Positions 44,408 through 53,534 of a DNA stretch of 64,000 bases are shown here, piece by piece (position 1 is the stretch's first letter; the number at the start of each line of letters is the position of its first letter). Position numbers and translations under genes: made by a program. Origin of the DNA: CAVSUR01 sp963731285 (lineage in GTDB: Bacteria > Actinomycetota > Actinomycetes > Streptosporangiales > Streptosporangiaceae); the NCBI GenBank assembly GCA_963731285.1, contig CAVSUR010000014.1:868001-932000 (forward strand), given 5' to 3'. The notes below the pieces were generated by a model, which was given only the letters and a program-made list of their open reading frames with translations, had not been told where the DNA came from and did no database searches.

Positions 44408-45985
44408 ATGACTCTGTCAGGAAGAGCCGCGCGGCTGGTGCGAGTAGCTGCGGCGGCGGGCCTTGCGCTATCTGGCTTTGCGCTTTTCAGCCCGGCAGCG
44501 GGCGCCTCCACCGGCCTGGGCTGGCTGCGGCTGGCGCATCTGTCGCCTAACACGCCTGCGGTAGACGTCTACCTGTACTCGTTCGGCAACCCGCACGCCA
44601 AGATCGTGCTGCATCACGTCGCGTACGGCACGGTCTCCGGGTACGAGCACGTGCCGGACGGCGAGTACACGGTCGCGATGCGCCTGGCCGGCGCGAAATC
44701 ATCCACCAAGCCCGTGCTGTCCACGACGGTTGACGTGGTGGGGACCAACGCCTACACGGTGGCCGGCATGGGGCCGGCCTCCGGACTGCGGCTGAGGGTG
44801 TACCAAGACCGGCTGAAGGCGCCGCGCAGCAAGGCCCTGGTGCGGCTCATCCAGGCCTCGATGGCGCAGGACACCGTGGGGGTCACCGCCAACGGCAAGT
44901 CCCTGGCGAGCAAGCTCACCTTCGCCTCCGTCACCTCTTACAGCACGCTCAGGCCCGGGCTCACCCACCTGGAGGTTACTGGCTCCAGCGAGCACGCTTC
45001 CGAGATGGTCAAGCTGGCGGCCGACGGCATCTACACGCTGGTGGTACTGGACAACCATGGCCACCTGAAGATTGCCAGCCTGACGGACGCAATGGGCAGC
45101 AAGGTGCAGCCGGACGGCGGCGCGATGATGGGCTTCGGCGGCACCGCCGCCCAGCCGGGAGCCGCGCTGGCGCCCTGGGCCGCGGTGGCCGGTGCCGGGC
45201 TGGCCGCAGCGGCAGGCGGCCTGCTGTTCATGAGCCGGCGGCGCCGGCGGCCCTGCATGCGCGCTGACAAGCGCCAGCTATGGGCTGAGGAAGAGAGCTG
45301 GCCGGCCGGCTGGCACACCTCACCCGCCCGGGTGGTGCGCCTGCCGGCCGCTGCCATCGTGCTGCTGCTGGGCCTGCTGGCGGCCGGGGGCGGCGCAACC
45401 GGGGCCCTGCTGGCCAGCCGGACTGGTCATCCGGCCACGCCGGCCGGGAAGGCGGCCTTTGTCCCCGTTCCGGCCGGCCAGCAGGTGCCGGGCCCCGAGC
45501 CGACCGTCGGGTCGGCAGCGCCCTCGCCCGTCCGGCTGGTCATTCCCCGGATCGGCGTCTCCGCCCGGGTAATCCGGCTGGGCCTGACCGCAACCGGTGA
45601 GCTCCAGCCGCCGGCCAGCACCGCAGTAGCCGGCTGGTATACCGGCAGCCCGTCGCCCGGCACGATCGGCTCGTCGGTGATCGGCGGGCACATCGACTCG
45701 GTCCGCGGGCCCGGGGTGTTCTTCCGGCTGCGGGAGCTGCGGCGCGGCGACAGGATCTACGTGCTGCGCCGGGGCGGCTCGCTGGCCGTCTTCGTGGTGA
45801 CCGGCGTGCACGAGTACCCGAAGGACAAGTTCCCGCGGCAGACGGTGTACGGGCCGACCCCCGACGCCGCACTGCGGCTTATCACCTGCGGCGGCGTGTT
45901 CGACTACGCCACCCGCCACTACCTGAGCAACGTGGTGGTGTTCGCGATCTTGCGTACCCGCCCGGGCACAGTGCTCGGGAGCTGA
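44408..45985 (+). CDS. DUF4397-domain protein fused to a class F-type sortase
   Basis: About 525 residues from ATG 44408 (CGGAG at 44394-44397). A signal peptide ends at PAAGAST. Residues 35-240 form a DUF4397 domain (RLAHLSPNTPAVDVYLYSF, YTVAGMGPASGLRL). Residues about 254-274 are a membrane helix followed by SRRRRR; about 308-337 a second helix; the rest is a sortase with GGHIDS (His near 428) and LITCGGVFD (Cys near 494). NVVVFAILR takes the place of the usual last strand; the catalytic Arg is unclear, RH lies seven residues earlier. Normally these are two genes side by side; here one uninterrupted frame joins them. Confidence 0.85.
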   Translation: MTLSGRAARLVRVAAAAGLALSGFALFSPAAGASTGLGWLRLAHLSPNTPAVDVYLYSFGNPHAKIVLHHVAYGTVSGYEHVPDGEYTVAMRLAGAKSSTKPVLSTTVDVVGTNAYTVAGMGPASGLRLRVYQDRLKAPRSKALVRLIQASMAQDTVGVTANGKSLASKLTFASVTSYSTLRPGLTHLEVTGSSEHASEMVKLAADGIYTLVVLDNHGHLKIASLTDAMGSKVQPDGGAMMGFGGTAAQPGAALAPWAAVAGAGLAAAAGGLLFMSRRRRRPCMRADKRQLWAEEESWPAGWHTSPARVVRLPAAAIVLLLGLLAAGGGATGALLASRTGHPATPAGKAAFVPVPAGQQVPGPEPTVGSAAPSPVRLVIPRIGVSARVIRLGLTATGELQPPASTAVAGWYTGSPSPGTIGSSVIGGHIDSVRGPGVFFRLRELRRGDRIYVLRRGGSLAVFVVTGVHEYPKDKFPRQTVYGPTPDAALRLITCGGVFDYATRHYLSNVVVFAILRTRPGTVLGS

Positions 45986-46003
45986 CCCGCCCGGCCGCGG
46001 GGC

Positions 46004-46669
46004 CTACCAGCCGCGTTCCTTCCATTCCGGCAGCTGCGGGCGCTCGGCCCCGAGCGTGGTGTCCCTGCCGTGCCCCGGGTAGATCCAGGTGCCGTCGGGC
46101 AACGGCCCGAACACCCGGTCCTCCAGGTCGCCGATAAGCTGGCTGAAGCGCGCCGGGTCGCCCTGGGTGTTGCCGGGGCCGCCGGGGAACAGCGAGTCGC
46201 CGGTGAACAGGTGCGGGGTGTCCGACAGCGCTCCGCCGCCGTCGTAGTACAGCGCGATGCTGCCTGGCGTGTGCCCGCGCAGGTGGATGACCGACAGCAC
46301 AGCCTCGCCCACGGCGATCTTGTCGCCGTGCTGGACCAGCCGGGTCACCGGGACGGGCAGCTCGACCGCGTCGTCCGGGTGCGCTGCGGTGACCGCGCTG
46401 GTGGCCTGCGCCACCGCCTCCAGGGCCATCCAGTGATCCTGGTGCCGGTGCGTGGTAATGATCGTTGCCAGCGGCGCGGTGCCGATGAGCGCGAGCAGGG
46501 TCTGCGCGTCGTTGGCGGCGTCGATCAGCGCCCGCTCCCCGGTGGTCGTGCAGTGCAGCAGGTAGGCGTTGTTATCCATCGGCCCGACGGCGACCTTGGT
46601 GATCTCCAGGCCGGGGAGCTGCCTGGTGTCCGCAGGGCCGCCCACGCTGACATCTCCGGTGTAGCTCAT
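46004..46669 (-). CDS. Metallo-beta-lactamase-fold hydrolase
   Basis: 221 residues. The metal site is TTHRHQDHW (HxHxDH with Gln) plus HLRGHTPGSI, FTGDSLFPGG and YPGHGRDTT. It belongs to the glyoxalase II-like short subgroup, commonly next to and divergent from uvrA in actinobacteria, as here. Substrate unknown. About 290 bases separate it from uvrA; I see no clear promoter there. Confidence 0.88.
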   Translation of the reverse strand: MSYTGDVSVGGPADTRQLPGLEITKVAVGPMDNNAYLLHCTTTGERALIDAANDAQTLLALIGTAPLATIITTHRHQDHWMALEAVAQATSAVTAAHPDDAVELPVPVTRLVQHGDKIAVGEAVLSVIHLRGHTPGSIALYYDGGGALSDTPHLFTGDSLFPGGPGNTQGDPARFSQLIGDLEDRVFGPLPDGTWIYPGHGRDTTLGAERPQLPEWKERGW

Positions 46670-46962
46670 GGTTTCCTCGTCTCGTCGTGACCGGTCTGCG
46701 GCCGGGGCCGTGAGCCATCTTCGCCTACGGCGGCCATTATCGCGGGGGCCTTTTCGGGTCTATGTGCTGACGATTCTCCGCGATCGGGCCGGGACCCGGG
46801 AATCCGGCCGCCCGCGCCGCTGTTTCCGCCCACAGCACGGTACGCCGCGGTCGGGCTGCGCCGGTCAGGGCCCGGAGCCCGCGAAGACGCGGTGGAGTGT
46901 CAGAACCCCCGGTTACCATGGCCCGACACCGGGATCCCGTTTACCAGAGAACTGAGCGCATA

Positions 46963-49832
46963 GTGGCTGATCGCCTCGTCGTCCGCGGAGCGCGCGAGCA
47001 TAACCTGAAGGACGTCTCGCTGGATCTCCCCAGGGACGCCATGATCGTATTCACCGGCCTGTCCGGCTCGGGGAAGTCGAGCCTGGCCTTCGACACGATC
47101 TTCGCCGAGGGCCAGCGCCGGTATGTCGAGTCGCTGTCCGCCTACGCGCGGCAGTTCCTGGGCCAGATGGACAAGCCCGACGTCGACTTCATCGACGGGC
47201 TGTCGCCGGCCGTGTCCATCGACCAGAAGGCGGCCGGCCGCAATCCGCGGTCCACCGTCGGCACCATCACCGAGGTTTACGACTACCTGCGGCTGCTGTA
47301 TGCGCGCACCGGCAAGCCGCACTGCCCGGTCTGCGGCCGGCCGATCGCCCGGCAGAGCCCGCAGCAGATCGTCGACCGGGTGCTTGAGCTGGATGAGGGC
47401 ACCAGGTTCCAGGTGCTGGCGCCGGTGGTGCGCGGCCGCAAGGGCGAGTACACCGAGATGCTGCGCGAGCTGCAGACCAAGGGCTACTCGCGGGCCCGGG
47501 TGGACGGGACGAGCGTCCGGCTGGACAGCGTCGTCAGTGGGGGGCGGCCGGCGGGGAGCTGCCGGCCCTGAAGAAGTACGAGAAACACGACATTGAGGTG
47601 ATCGTCGACCGGCTGGACGTCAAGCAGTCCGCCCGCCGCCGGCTGACTGACTCGGTGGAGACCGCCCTGCAGCTCGCGGGCGGCGTAGTGGTGCTGGATT
47701 TCGCTGACCTGCCCGATGACGACCCGCACCGGGAGCGGATGTTCTCCGAGCATCTGGCCTGCCTGTACGACGACTTGTCCTTCGACGAGCTGGAGCCGCG
47801 GTCATTTTCCTTCAACTCCCCGTGGGGTGCCTGCCCGGACTGCACCGGCCTGGGCACCCGGATGGAGGTCGATCCCGAGCTGATCGTCTCTGACCCGGAG
47901 AAGACCCTGGCCGAGGGCGCGATCGGGGTATGGGCCGGCGGCCATGTGAGCGACTACTTCATCCGGCTGATTGACGCCCTCGGCGACGCGCTCGGGTTCC
48001 GCACCGACGTGCCCTGGTCCCGGCTGCCGGCGACGGCGCGGCGGGCGCTGCTGCACGGGTACGGCCAGCAGGTGCACGTCCGGTACAAGAACCGGTACGG
48101 CCGGGAGCGCTCGTACTACACCAGCTTCGAGGGCGCGATCCCCTATATCGAGCGGCGGCACGGTGAGGCCGAGAGCGACTCGAGCCGGGAGCGCTTTGCC
48201 GGGTACATGCGCGAGGTGCCGTGCCCGGCCTGCCATGGCGCCCGGCTGAAGCCGGTGTCGCTGGCCGTCACCGTCGACGGCCGGTCGATCGCCGAGTACT
48301 GCGCGATGCCGATCGGCGAGCTGGCCAAGCGGCTGCTCGAGCTGGAGCTGTCGGACCGCGACCAGCAGATCGCCGGGCGGATCCTCAAGGAGGTCAACGC
48401 CCGGCTGGGGTTCCTGCTGGACGTCGGCCTGGACTACCTGACCCTGAACCGGCCATCGGCGACGCTGGCGGGCGGCGAGGCGCAGCGGATCCGGCTGGCC
48501 ACCCAGATCGGCTCGGGGCTGGTCGGCGTGCTGTACGTGCTGGACGAGCCGTCGATCGGGCTGCATCAGCGGGACAACCACCGGCTGCTGGAGACGCTGC
48601 TGCGGCTGCGCGACCTGGGCAACACGCTGATCGTCGTCGAGCATGACGAGGACACGATCCGCGCTGCCGACTGGGTGGTCGACATCGGCCCGCGGGCCGG
48701 CGAGCACGGCGGCCACATCGTCGTCTCCGGGCCGCTGCCGGACCTGCTGGCCAGCCAGGACTCGCTGACCGGCGCGTACCTGACCGGCCGGGAGCAGATC
48801 CCGATGCCTGCGCAGCGCCGCAAGCGGACCCGCGGCCGGGAGATCACGGTCAAGGGTGCCGCCGAGCACAACCTGCGCGGCGTGGACGTCACGTTCCCGC
48901 TCGGCTGCCTGATCGCGGTCACCGGGGTGTCCGGATCGGGCAAGTCGACCCTGGTCAACGACATCTTGTACAGATCGCTGGCGCGTGAGCTGCATGGCGC
49001 CAGGACGGTTCCCGGCAAGCACACCCGGGTGACCGGGATGCACCAGCTGGACAAGGTCGTGCACGTCGACCAGGGCCCGATCGGCCGGACGCCGCGCTCC
49101 AACCCGGCTACCTACACCGGCGTCTTCGATCATGTCCGCCGCCTGTTCGCCCAGACCACCGAGGCGAAGGTGCGCGGCTACCAGCCGGGCCGGTTCTCCT
49201 TCAACGTCAAGGGCGGCCGGTGCGAGGCCTGCTCGGGCGACGGCACCATCAAGATCGAGATGCAGTTCCTGCCCGACGTGTACGTGCCGTGCGAGGTATG
49301 CCACGGTGCCCGGTACAACACCGACACCCTGCAGGTGCACTACAAGGGCAAGACCATCGCCGACGTGCTGGACATGCCGATCGAGGAGGGCGCGGAGTTC
49401 TTCGCGGCCATCCCGGCCATCCACCGGCACCTGCAGACGCTGGTCGACGTCGGACTGGGCTACGTGCGGCTCGGCCAGCCAGCCCCCACCCTGTCCGGCG
49501 GTGAGGCGCAGCGGGTGAAGCTGGCCTCGGAGCTGCAGCGCCGCTCCACCGGGCGGACGATCTACGTGCTGGACGAGCCCACGACCGGCCTGCACTTTGA
49601 CGACATCCGCAAGCTGCTCTCCGTGCTCGGCAGGCTCGTCGACGGCGGTAACACGGTGGTCGTGATCGAGCACAACCTGGACGTGATCAAGACCGCCGAC
49701 TGGGTCATCGACCTCGGCCCGGAGGGCGGCTCGGGGGGCGGCTCGGTGATCGCTACCGGCACGCCCGAGCAGGTCGCCGCGGTAGAGAAAAGCTACACCG
49801 GCCAGTTCCTGGCCAGGATGCTGACTGGGTAG
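46963..49832 (+). CDS. uvrA: UvrABC excinuclease subunit A (one frame break)
   Basis: About 956 residues when repaired. GTG 46963 opens VADRLVVRGAREHNLKDVSL. The first Walker A is TGLSGSGKSSLAF and the second TGVSGSGKSTLV; zinc-cluster CxxC pairs occur in CPVCGRPI, CPDCTGLG, CPACHGARL, CEACSGDG and CEVCHGARY. Both LSGGEAQR-type signatures are present. The frame stops at TGA 47569, then resumes one base earlier with ELPALKKYEKHDIEVIVDRL. Adding one G to the six-G run at 47539-47544 gives continuous UvrA. It scans DNA for bulky damage. Confidence 0.9.
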
Positions 49833-49858
49833 CCGCGCCCTGGGCATAGGACAGCGCG

Positions 49859-51049
49859 ATGAGATTACCGCGCATGGCCGTGGTCGTGCTGCTTGCCGCC
49901 GTCGGCTGCTGCTCAGCCTGCACCTCGCCGGTGCACCCGGCAGTGCCGCCGACCGCCCGGCCAGGCGCGCCGCGTCCCTGCAGTACCGCCATCGCCCCGT
50001 TCCGCGGCTGCGCGGCGTGCCGGTGTCCTTCGGGTCGGCGCCGGGATCACCATCCGGCGTGGCGGCGCCGGACGGCACCTGGTCTTTCGTCGGGCTCGAC
50101 ACGGCCGAAATCGGTCGGGGTCTTCCGGGAACGGGGGGCCAGGGCGCCGTCGCTGGCCCGCCGGGTCAGCCTGCCGCGGCAGCTGCCGTTCGGCGAGGCG
50201 CTCGCGGACGGCGGCCGGTACCTGCTGGTCACCAACTTCGACGCCGGTGCGGTCGCGGTCATCAGCACCCGCCGGGCGGAGAACGGCGCGCGCCATCCTG
50301 TGCTCGGCACGCTGACCGACCCGGCCGGCACCGGCGCGATCGAGGTGACGCTGCCGCCGGGAGAAAGGTTCGCGTTCGTCAGCATGGATGACAGCGGCGA
50401 GATCGCCGTATTCAACCTGCGCCGTGCCCTCACCGCCGGCTTCGTCCGCGCTGACCTGGCCGGGAACATCCCGATGGGCACCCTGCCGGTGGGCCTGTCC
50501 GTCGCGCCGGACGGCCGGTGGCTATATGGGACCAGCGAGCTCGGCCCCGGCAGCCGGTCTTAGGCACAGTGCCGGTCATCAGCCTGCGCCGTGCCGAGAC
50601 CTATCCGGCCCAATCGGTGGTCACCCGGGCCCGGGCAGGCTGCCAGCCCGGGCGGGTGATCACCCCGGCCGGCGGCGGGATCGTGTGGGTCACCGCGCGG
50701 GCCAGCGATGAGCTACTGGGACTGTCATCCACCCGGCTGACGGCCAGCCCGGCCCGCGCTCAGGTGGCCCGGGTGCGCGTAGGCGAGGCACCGGTCGGGC
50801 TGGCGCCGGTCGGCGGCGGGCGGCTGATCGTGGTCGCCGACTCCGACCGGTTCAGTGCGCGGCGCGACCGCGAGCCTGGCCGTGGTGAACGTCGCGGCGG
50901 CGCTGGCCGGGCGGCCCGCGCTGACGGGCTACCTGCCGGCCGGGCGGTTCCCGCGCGAGATGACGCTGGAGCCGGGCGGCCGGGCGCTGCTGGTCACTAA
51001 CTACGACTCCGGTCAGCTGGAATCGGTTCCGGTCGCCCGGCTGCCCTGA
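49859..51049 (+). pseudogene. Propeller lipoprotein, interrupted by four frame changes
   Basis: A lipoprotein signal (VVVLLAAVGCCSACTS) starts at ATG 49859. Coding then moves between two frames: near 49985-50020, near 50110-50130 (back), near 50550-50560 and near 50860 (back), and ends at TGA 51049. The stitched protein has YncE/lactonase-like blades (LPRQLPFGEALADGGRYLLV, VAPDGRWLYG, RFPREMTLEPGGRALLVTN). About 396 residues if repaired. Each step preserves coding quality, so sequence error or recent decay is more likely than old decay. Neighbour to uvrA but no link is evident. Confidence 0.65.
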
Positions 51050-51096
51050 TCCCGGCGCCAGGCGGCCGGACCGGGACGCCCGCTAACATCCACGGC

Positions 51097-51753
51097 GTGG
51101 AGATCAGCATGACCGGCACCAGCACATTGGCCATCAGCACGCTGGCCGGCCCCGCTCGGGCCGAGCTTGACCGGGCCGCCGCGCCCCGGTTCCTGCTGGT
51201 GCTGACGCACGGGGCCGGCGGCGGGATCGACGCGCCTGACCTCATCGCGGCGCGCGACGCCGGGAGCGAGCTCGGCGGCACCGTCGCGCGCGTGCTCCAG
51301 CCCTACCGGCTGCGGGGGGCCCGCGCGCCGGGCTCGGCCCTGCGCCAGGACGCGGCCTGGCTGGAGGCGATCAGCGCGCTGCGCGCCGCCGTGCCCGGCG
51401 TCCCGCTCATACAGGGCGGCCGCAGCAACGGGGCCAGGGTGGCCTGCCGCACGGCGACAGCCGCTGGGGCGGCGGCAGTGGTGGCGCTGGCGTTCCCGCT
51501 GCACCCACCCAGCCGCCGGCCTGGCCATCACGACCAGTCGCGAGCTGAGGAGCTGCGGGCAGCCGGGACCCCCGTGCTGGTAGTAAATGGGGACCGGGAC
51601 CCGTTCGGGGTGCCGGATCAGGCTGATGCGGGCGAGGGCGCCACGGTGCTGGTGCTGTCCGGCCAGGCACACGCGCTGAGCCGCGACCCCGGTGCGGTAC
51701 ACCGTGCGGTCAGGTCCTGGCTAGCGGGAATCCTGCCCCGGGTCGGCGGCTGA
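51097..51753 (+). CDS. Alpha/beta-hydrolase-fold protein (KANL3/Tex30-like)
   Basis: 218 residues from GTG 51097; ATG 51109 is an alternative. LLVLTHGAGGGID is the oxyanion-hole strand, LIQGGRSNGARVACR the nucleophile elbow (GRSNG, Ser), NGDRDPFGVP the acid loop and LSGQAHAL the His. This is a small dienelactone-hydrolase-like group that recurs near uvr genes in actinobacteria. Substrate unknown. Confidence 0.8.
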   Translation: MEISMTGTSTLAISTLAGPARAELDRAAAPRFLLVLTHGAGGGIDAPDLIAARDAGSELGGTVARVLQPYRLRGARAPGSALRQDAAWLEAISALRAAVPGVPLIQGGRSNGARVACRTATAAGAAAVVALAFPLHPPSRRPGHHDQSRAEELRAAGTPVLVVNGDRDPFGVPDQADAGEGATVLVLSGQAHALSRDPGAVHRAVRSWLAGILPRVGG

Positions 51754-51841
51754 GCCGCAGGGCCGCCGTCAAGCCGGGCGGCGCCGGGCCGCGCGGCTAG
51801 GGCTAGCGGCCCCCCAGATCAAGATCGCGGAAAGGCCGGTG

Positions 51842-52087
51842 CTAGGCCGCGGGCGATCTGGTCGCGTGCGCTGCCGTCGTTACCGGGGCGCACAGCGGGA
51901 CAGGCAGGTCGGTCGGCCGGTGCGGCGCGATAGTGTCCCCGTCGGGGAGCAGCTCACCCGTGTCCTCGAATATCACGATGCCGTTGCAGAGCAGGCTCCA
52001 GCCCTGCTCAGGGTGGCTGATTATGGTGCGGGCCGCTTCCCGGTCCGAGTCACGCGAGCCCGGACAGGTCGGCGTATGCGGGCACAT
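51842..52087 (-). CDS. DUF5999-type small Cys-rich protein
   Basis: 81 residues from ATG 52087, which has AGGAGA about nine bases upstream on its strand. MCPHTPTCPG begins a Cys-bearing N-terminus, then REAARTIISHPEQGWSLLCN and GIVIFEDTGELLPDG. This matches what I know as DUF5999, a short actinobacterial protein with a WhiB-like look but no known role. A longer in-frame start at 52207 adds 40 residues that break the family pattern. The 224-base gap upstream holds no gene I can support. Confidence 0.8.
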   Translation of the reverse strand: MCPHTPTCPGSRDSDREAARTIISHPEQGWSLLCNGIVIFEDTGELLPDGDTIAPHRPTDLPVPLCAPVTTAAHATRSPAA

Positions 52088-52311
52088 TCCCGTGTCTCCT
52101 GATGCATTCTCGTTGTGGTCTTGATCACACACTACTGTGCCAGTACCCATGCTCCCGGGGCATGCCCCGTTGTGACGGTTTTCCTGACCATCCTTTGTAG
52201 CTTTCATGGCAATCGGCAGGCCATCCTCGCTGGCGCTGGCTGACCAGCTGTTCTACCCAGACTGCCCACCGGCATTGCTGATACGCGGCAGGCGCGCCGG
52301 ACGCGGCTGAA

Positions 52312-52731
52312 TTACCCCGGAATACGCGCTACCCGGGCACCCAGCGCCTGCGCCTCCGGCCGCTGCGGGAAGCCGGTGAGCTGGTGCGCCTCGCGCAGGG
52401 TCAGCAGCCGCTCAGCCTCGTCGGTCCAGGCGTGCACCGCCGGCTTGGCTTTGGCCTTGCGCCGGTAGATGCGGTCGTCGTAGCCGCGCGGGCCGATCTC
52501 GGCGCGCTGCGCCGCGTACGCAGCCCGCATTGCCTCGGTCAGGGCCCGGTCCAGCCGCGCGGCCAGCGGGTACTGCTCGCCGACCGGGGCGGCCACGGCC
52601 TGGGCCTGGCGGAACTCCTGCTCGGCCGCGCGCGCGACCGTCAGCAGCTCGTCGAACCTGGCCGCCAGCGCGACGTCGGCCAGGTAGTCCTCGTCGGCTT
52701 TCGCGCTAGTCCGGATGCGCCCGCTAAACAC
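52312..52731 (-). CDS. Hypothetical protein
   Basis: 139 residues. Largely helical, charged (FDELLTVARAAEQEFRQAQA, LTLREAHQLTGFPQRPE) with a Lys-rich middle (RRKAKAKPAV). No signal peptide, membrane segment or family motif visible. It ends 224 bases past the DUF5999 gene's start, and lies just ahead of the DUF6186 genes on the same strand. Function unknown. Confidence 0.65.
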   Translation of the reverse strand: MFSGRIRTSAKADEDYLADVALAARFDELLTVARAAEQEFRQAQAVAAPVGEQYPLAARLDRALTEAMRAAYAAQRAEIGPRGYDDRIYRRKAKAKPAVHAWTDEAERLLTLREAHQLTGFPQRPEAQALGARVARIPG

Positions 52732-52779
52732 GCCGCACAGCCTAGCCGATGGGCTGTCCTGGGCGGCCCGCGCCCGGGC

Positions 52780-52980
52780 CTACCGGGCGAAGTAGTGCCA
52801 GCCCAGCCACAGCCAGCCGAGCAGCACGAGGAAACGGCCGACGGGCCGCCGCATCAGGTACCCCAGCCATTCGCCCACGGTGGGTATCCGGTTCCCCGGC
52901 CGTCGTCCCAGGAATTCCAGCGCGAACAGCGCCGAGACGACCACGGCGAACCCGGCGATCGTGATGATGCGGGTCTCCAT
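52780..52980 (-). CDS. DUF6186-type small membrane protein
   Basis: 66 residues with two membrane segments: TIAGFAVVVSALFALEFLG and FLVLLGWLWLGWHYFAR, separated by a basic loop (RRPGNRIPTVGEWLGYLMRR with the GEW motif). I know this as DUF6186 in Streptomyces. It is eight bases downstream of the next gene, so they are co-transcribed. Confidence 0.75.
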   Translation of the reverse strand: METRIITIAGFAVVVSALFALEFLGRRPGNRIPTVGEWLGYLMRRPVGRFLVLLGWLWLGWHYFAR

Positions 52981-52987
52981 CAGCGGC

Positions 52988-53431
52988 TCACCTGCGCATC
53001 AGTCCCCAGCCGGCCAGCAGCCACAGTACGATTCCCGCGCTGCGCAGCGGATGCGGGCCGATCATCGGGTTGACCAGGTCGGTCAGCGACGGGTGCCACC
53101 ACGGCGAGTTGTCCTTAAACGCCGCGGCCTCCCATTCGAACAGAATGCCCACGCAGATCAGCCAGTACGACAGCCCGGCGGCGTCCAGATGATCGGGCGG
53201 CGGGATCCGCGCGGGCCGCCGGACGCAAGCGACGGCGCCGAGCACCGCGGCCGGGATCAGCACGCTGACCAGCGCCGCGGTATGCAGCGGCTTGGTACCG
53301 CCCGCCACCCAGGCGTAACCGACGACGACCGCGACGACGCCCACCCGCCTGGCCCTGCGCCAGCCCGGGCGGGCCGCGGCGGGACTGCCTGGTCGGTGAG
53401 CGGGCCGGCTGGGCAGATCGTCAGCGGTCAT
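52988..53431 (-). CDS. Polytopic membrane protein
   Basis: 147 residues from ATG 53431, which follows GGGAGAG (another in-frame start at 53476 lacks a good site). Four hydrophobic segments; the first is VGVVAVVVGYAWVAGGTK, and the last IVLWLLAGWGLMRR. A His/Trp-rich loop (DNSPWWHPSLTDLVNPMIGP) may be external. This pairs with the DUF6186 gene in many actinobacteria, but the function is unknown. Confidence 0.7.
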   Translation of the reverse strand: MTADDLPSRPAHRPGSPAAARPGWRRARRVGVVAVVVGYAWVAGGTKPLHTAALVSVLIPAAVLGAVACVRRPARIPPPDHLDAAGLSYWLICVGILFEWEAAAFKDNSPWWHPSLTDLVNPMIGPHPLRSAGIVLWLLAGWGLMRR

Positions 53432-53534
53432 CGGCTCTCCCTCCCCAGGATCCCGCCGCCGGCCCGGGCACCGCAACTGGCCCGCATATCTTCCGGCGGC
53501 GCGCAGCCACCAGGCTAGCGACCGGGGACGGTGA

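Noticed and set aside
47802..50102. 766-residue minus-strand frame across uvrA
   Set aside because: It lies opposite the well-identified UvrA coding frame and has no family signature.
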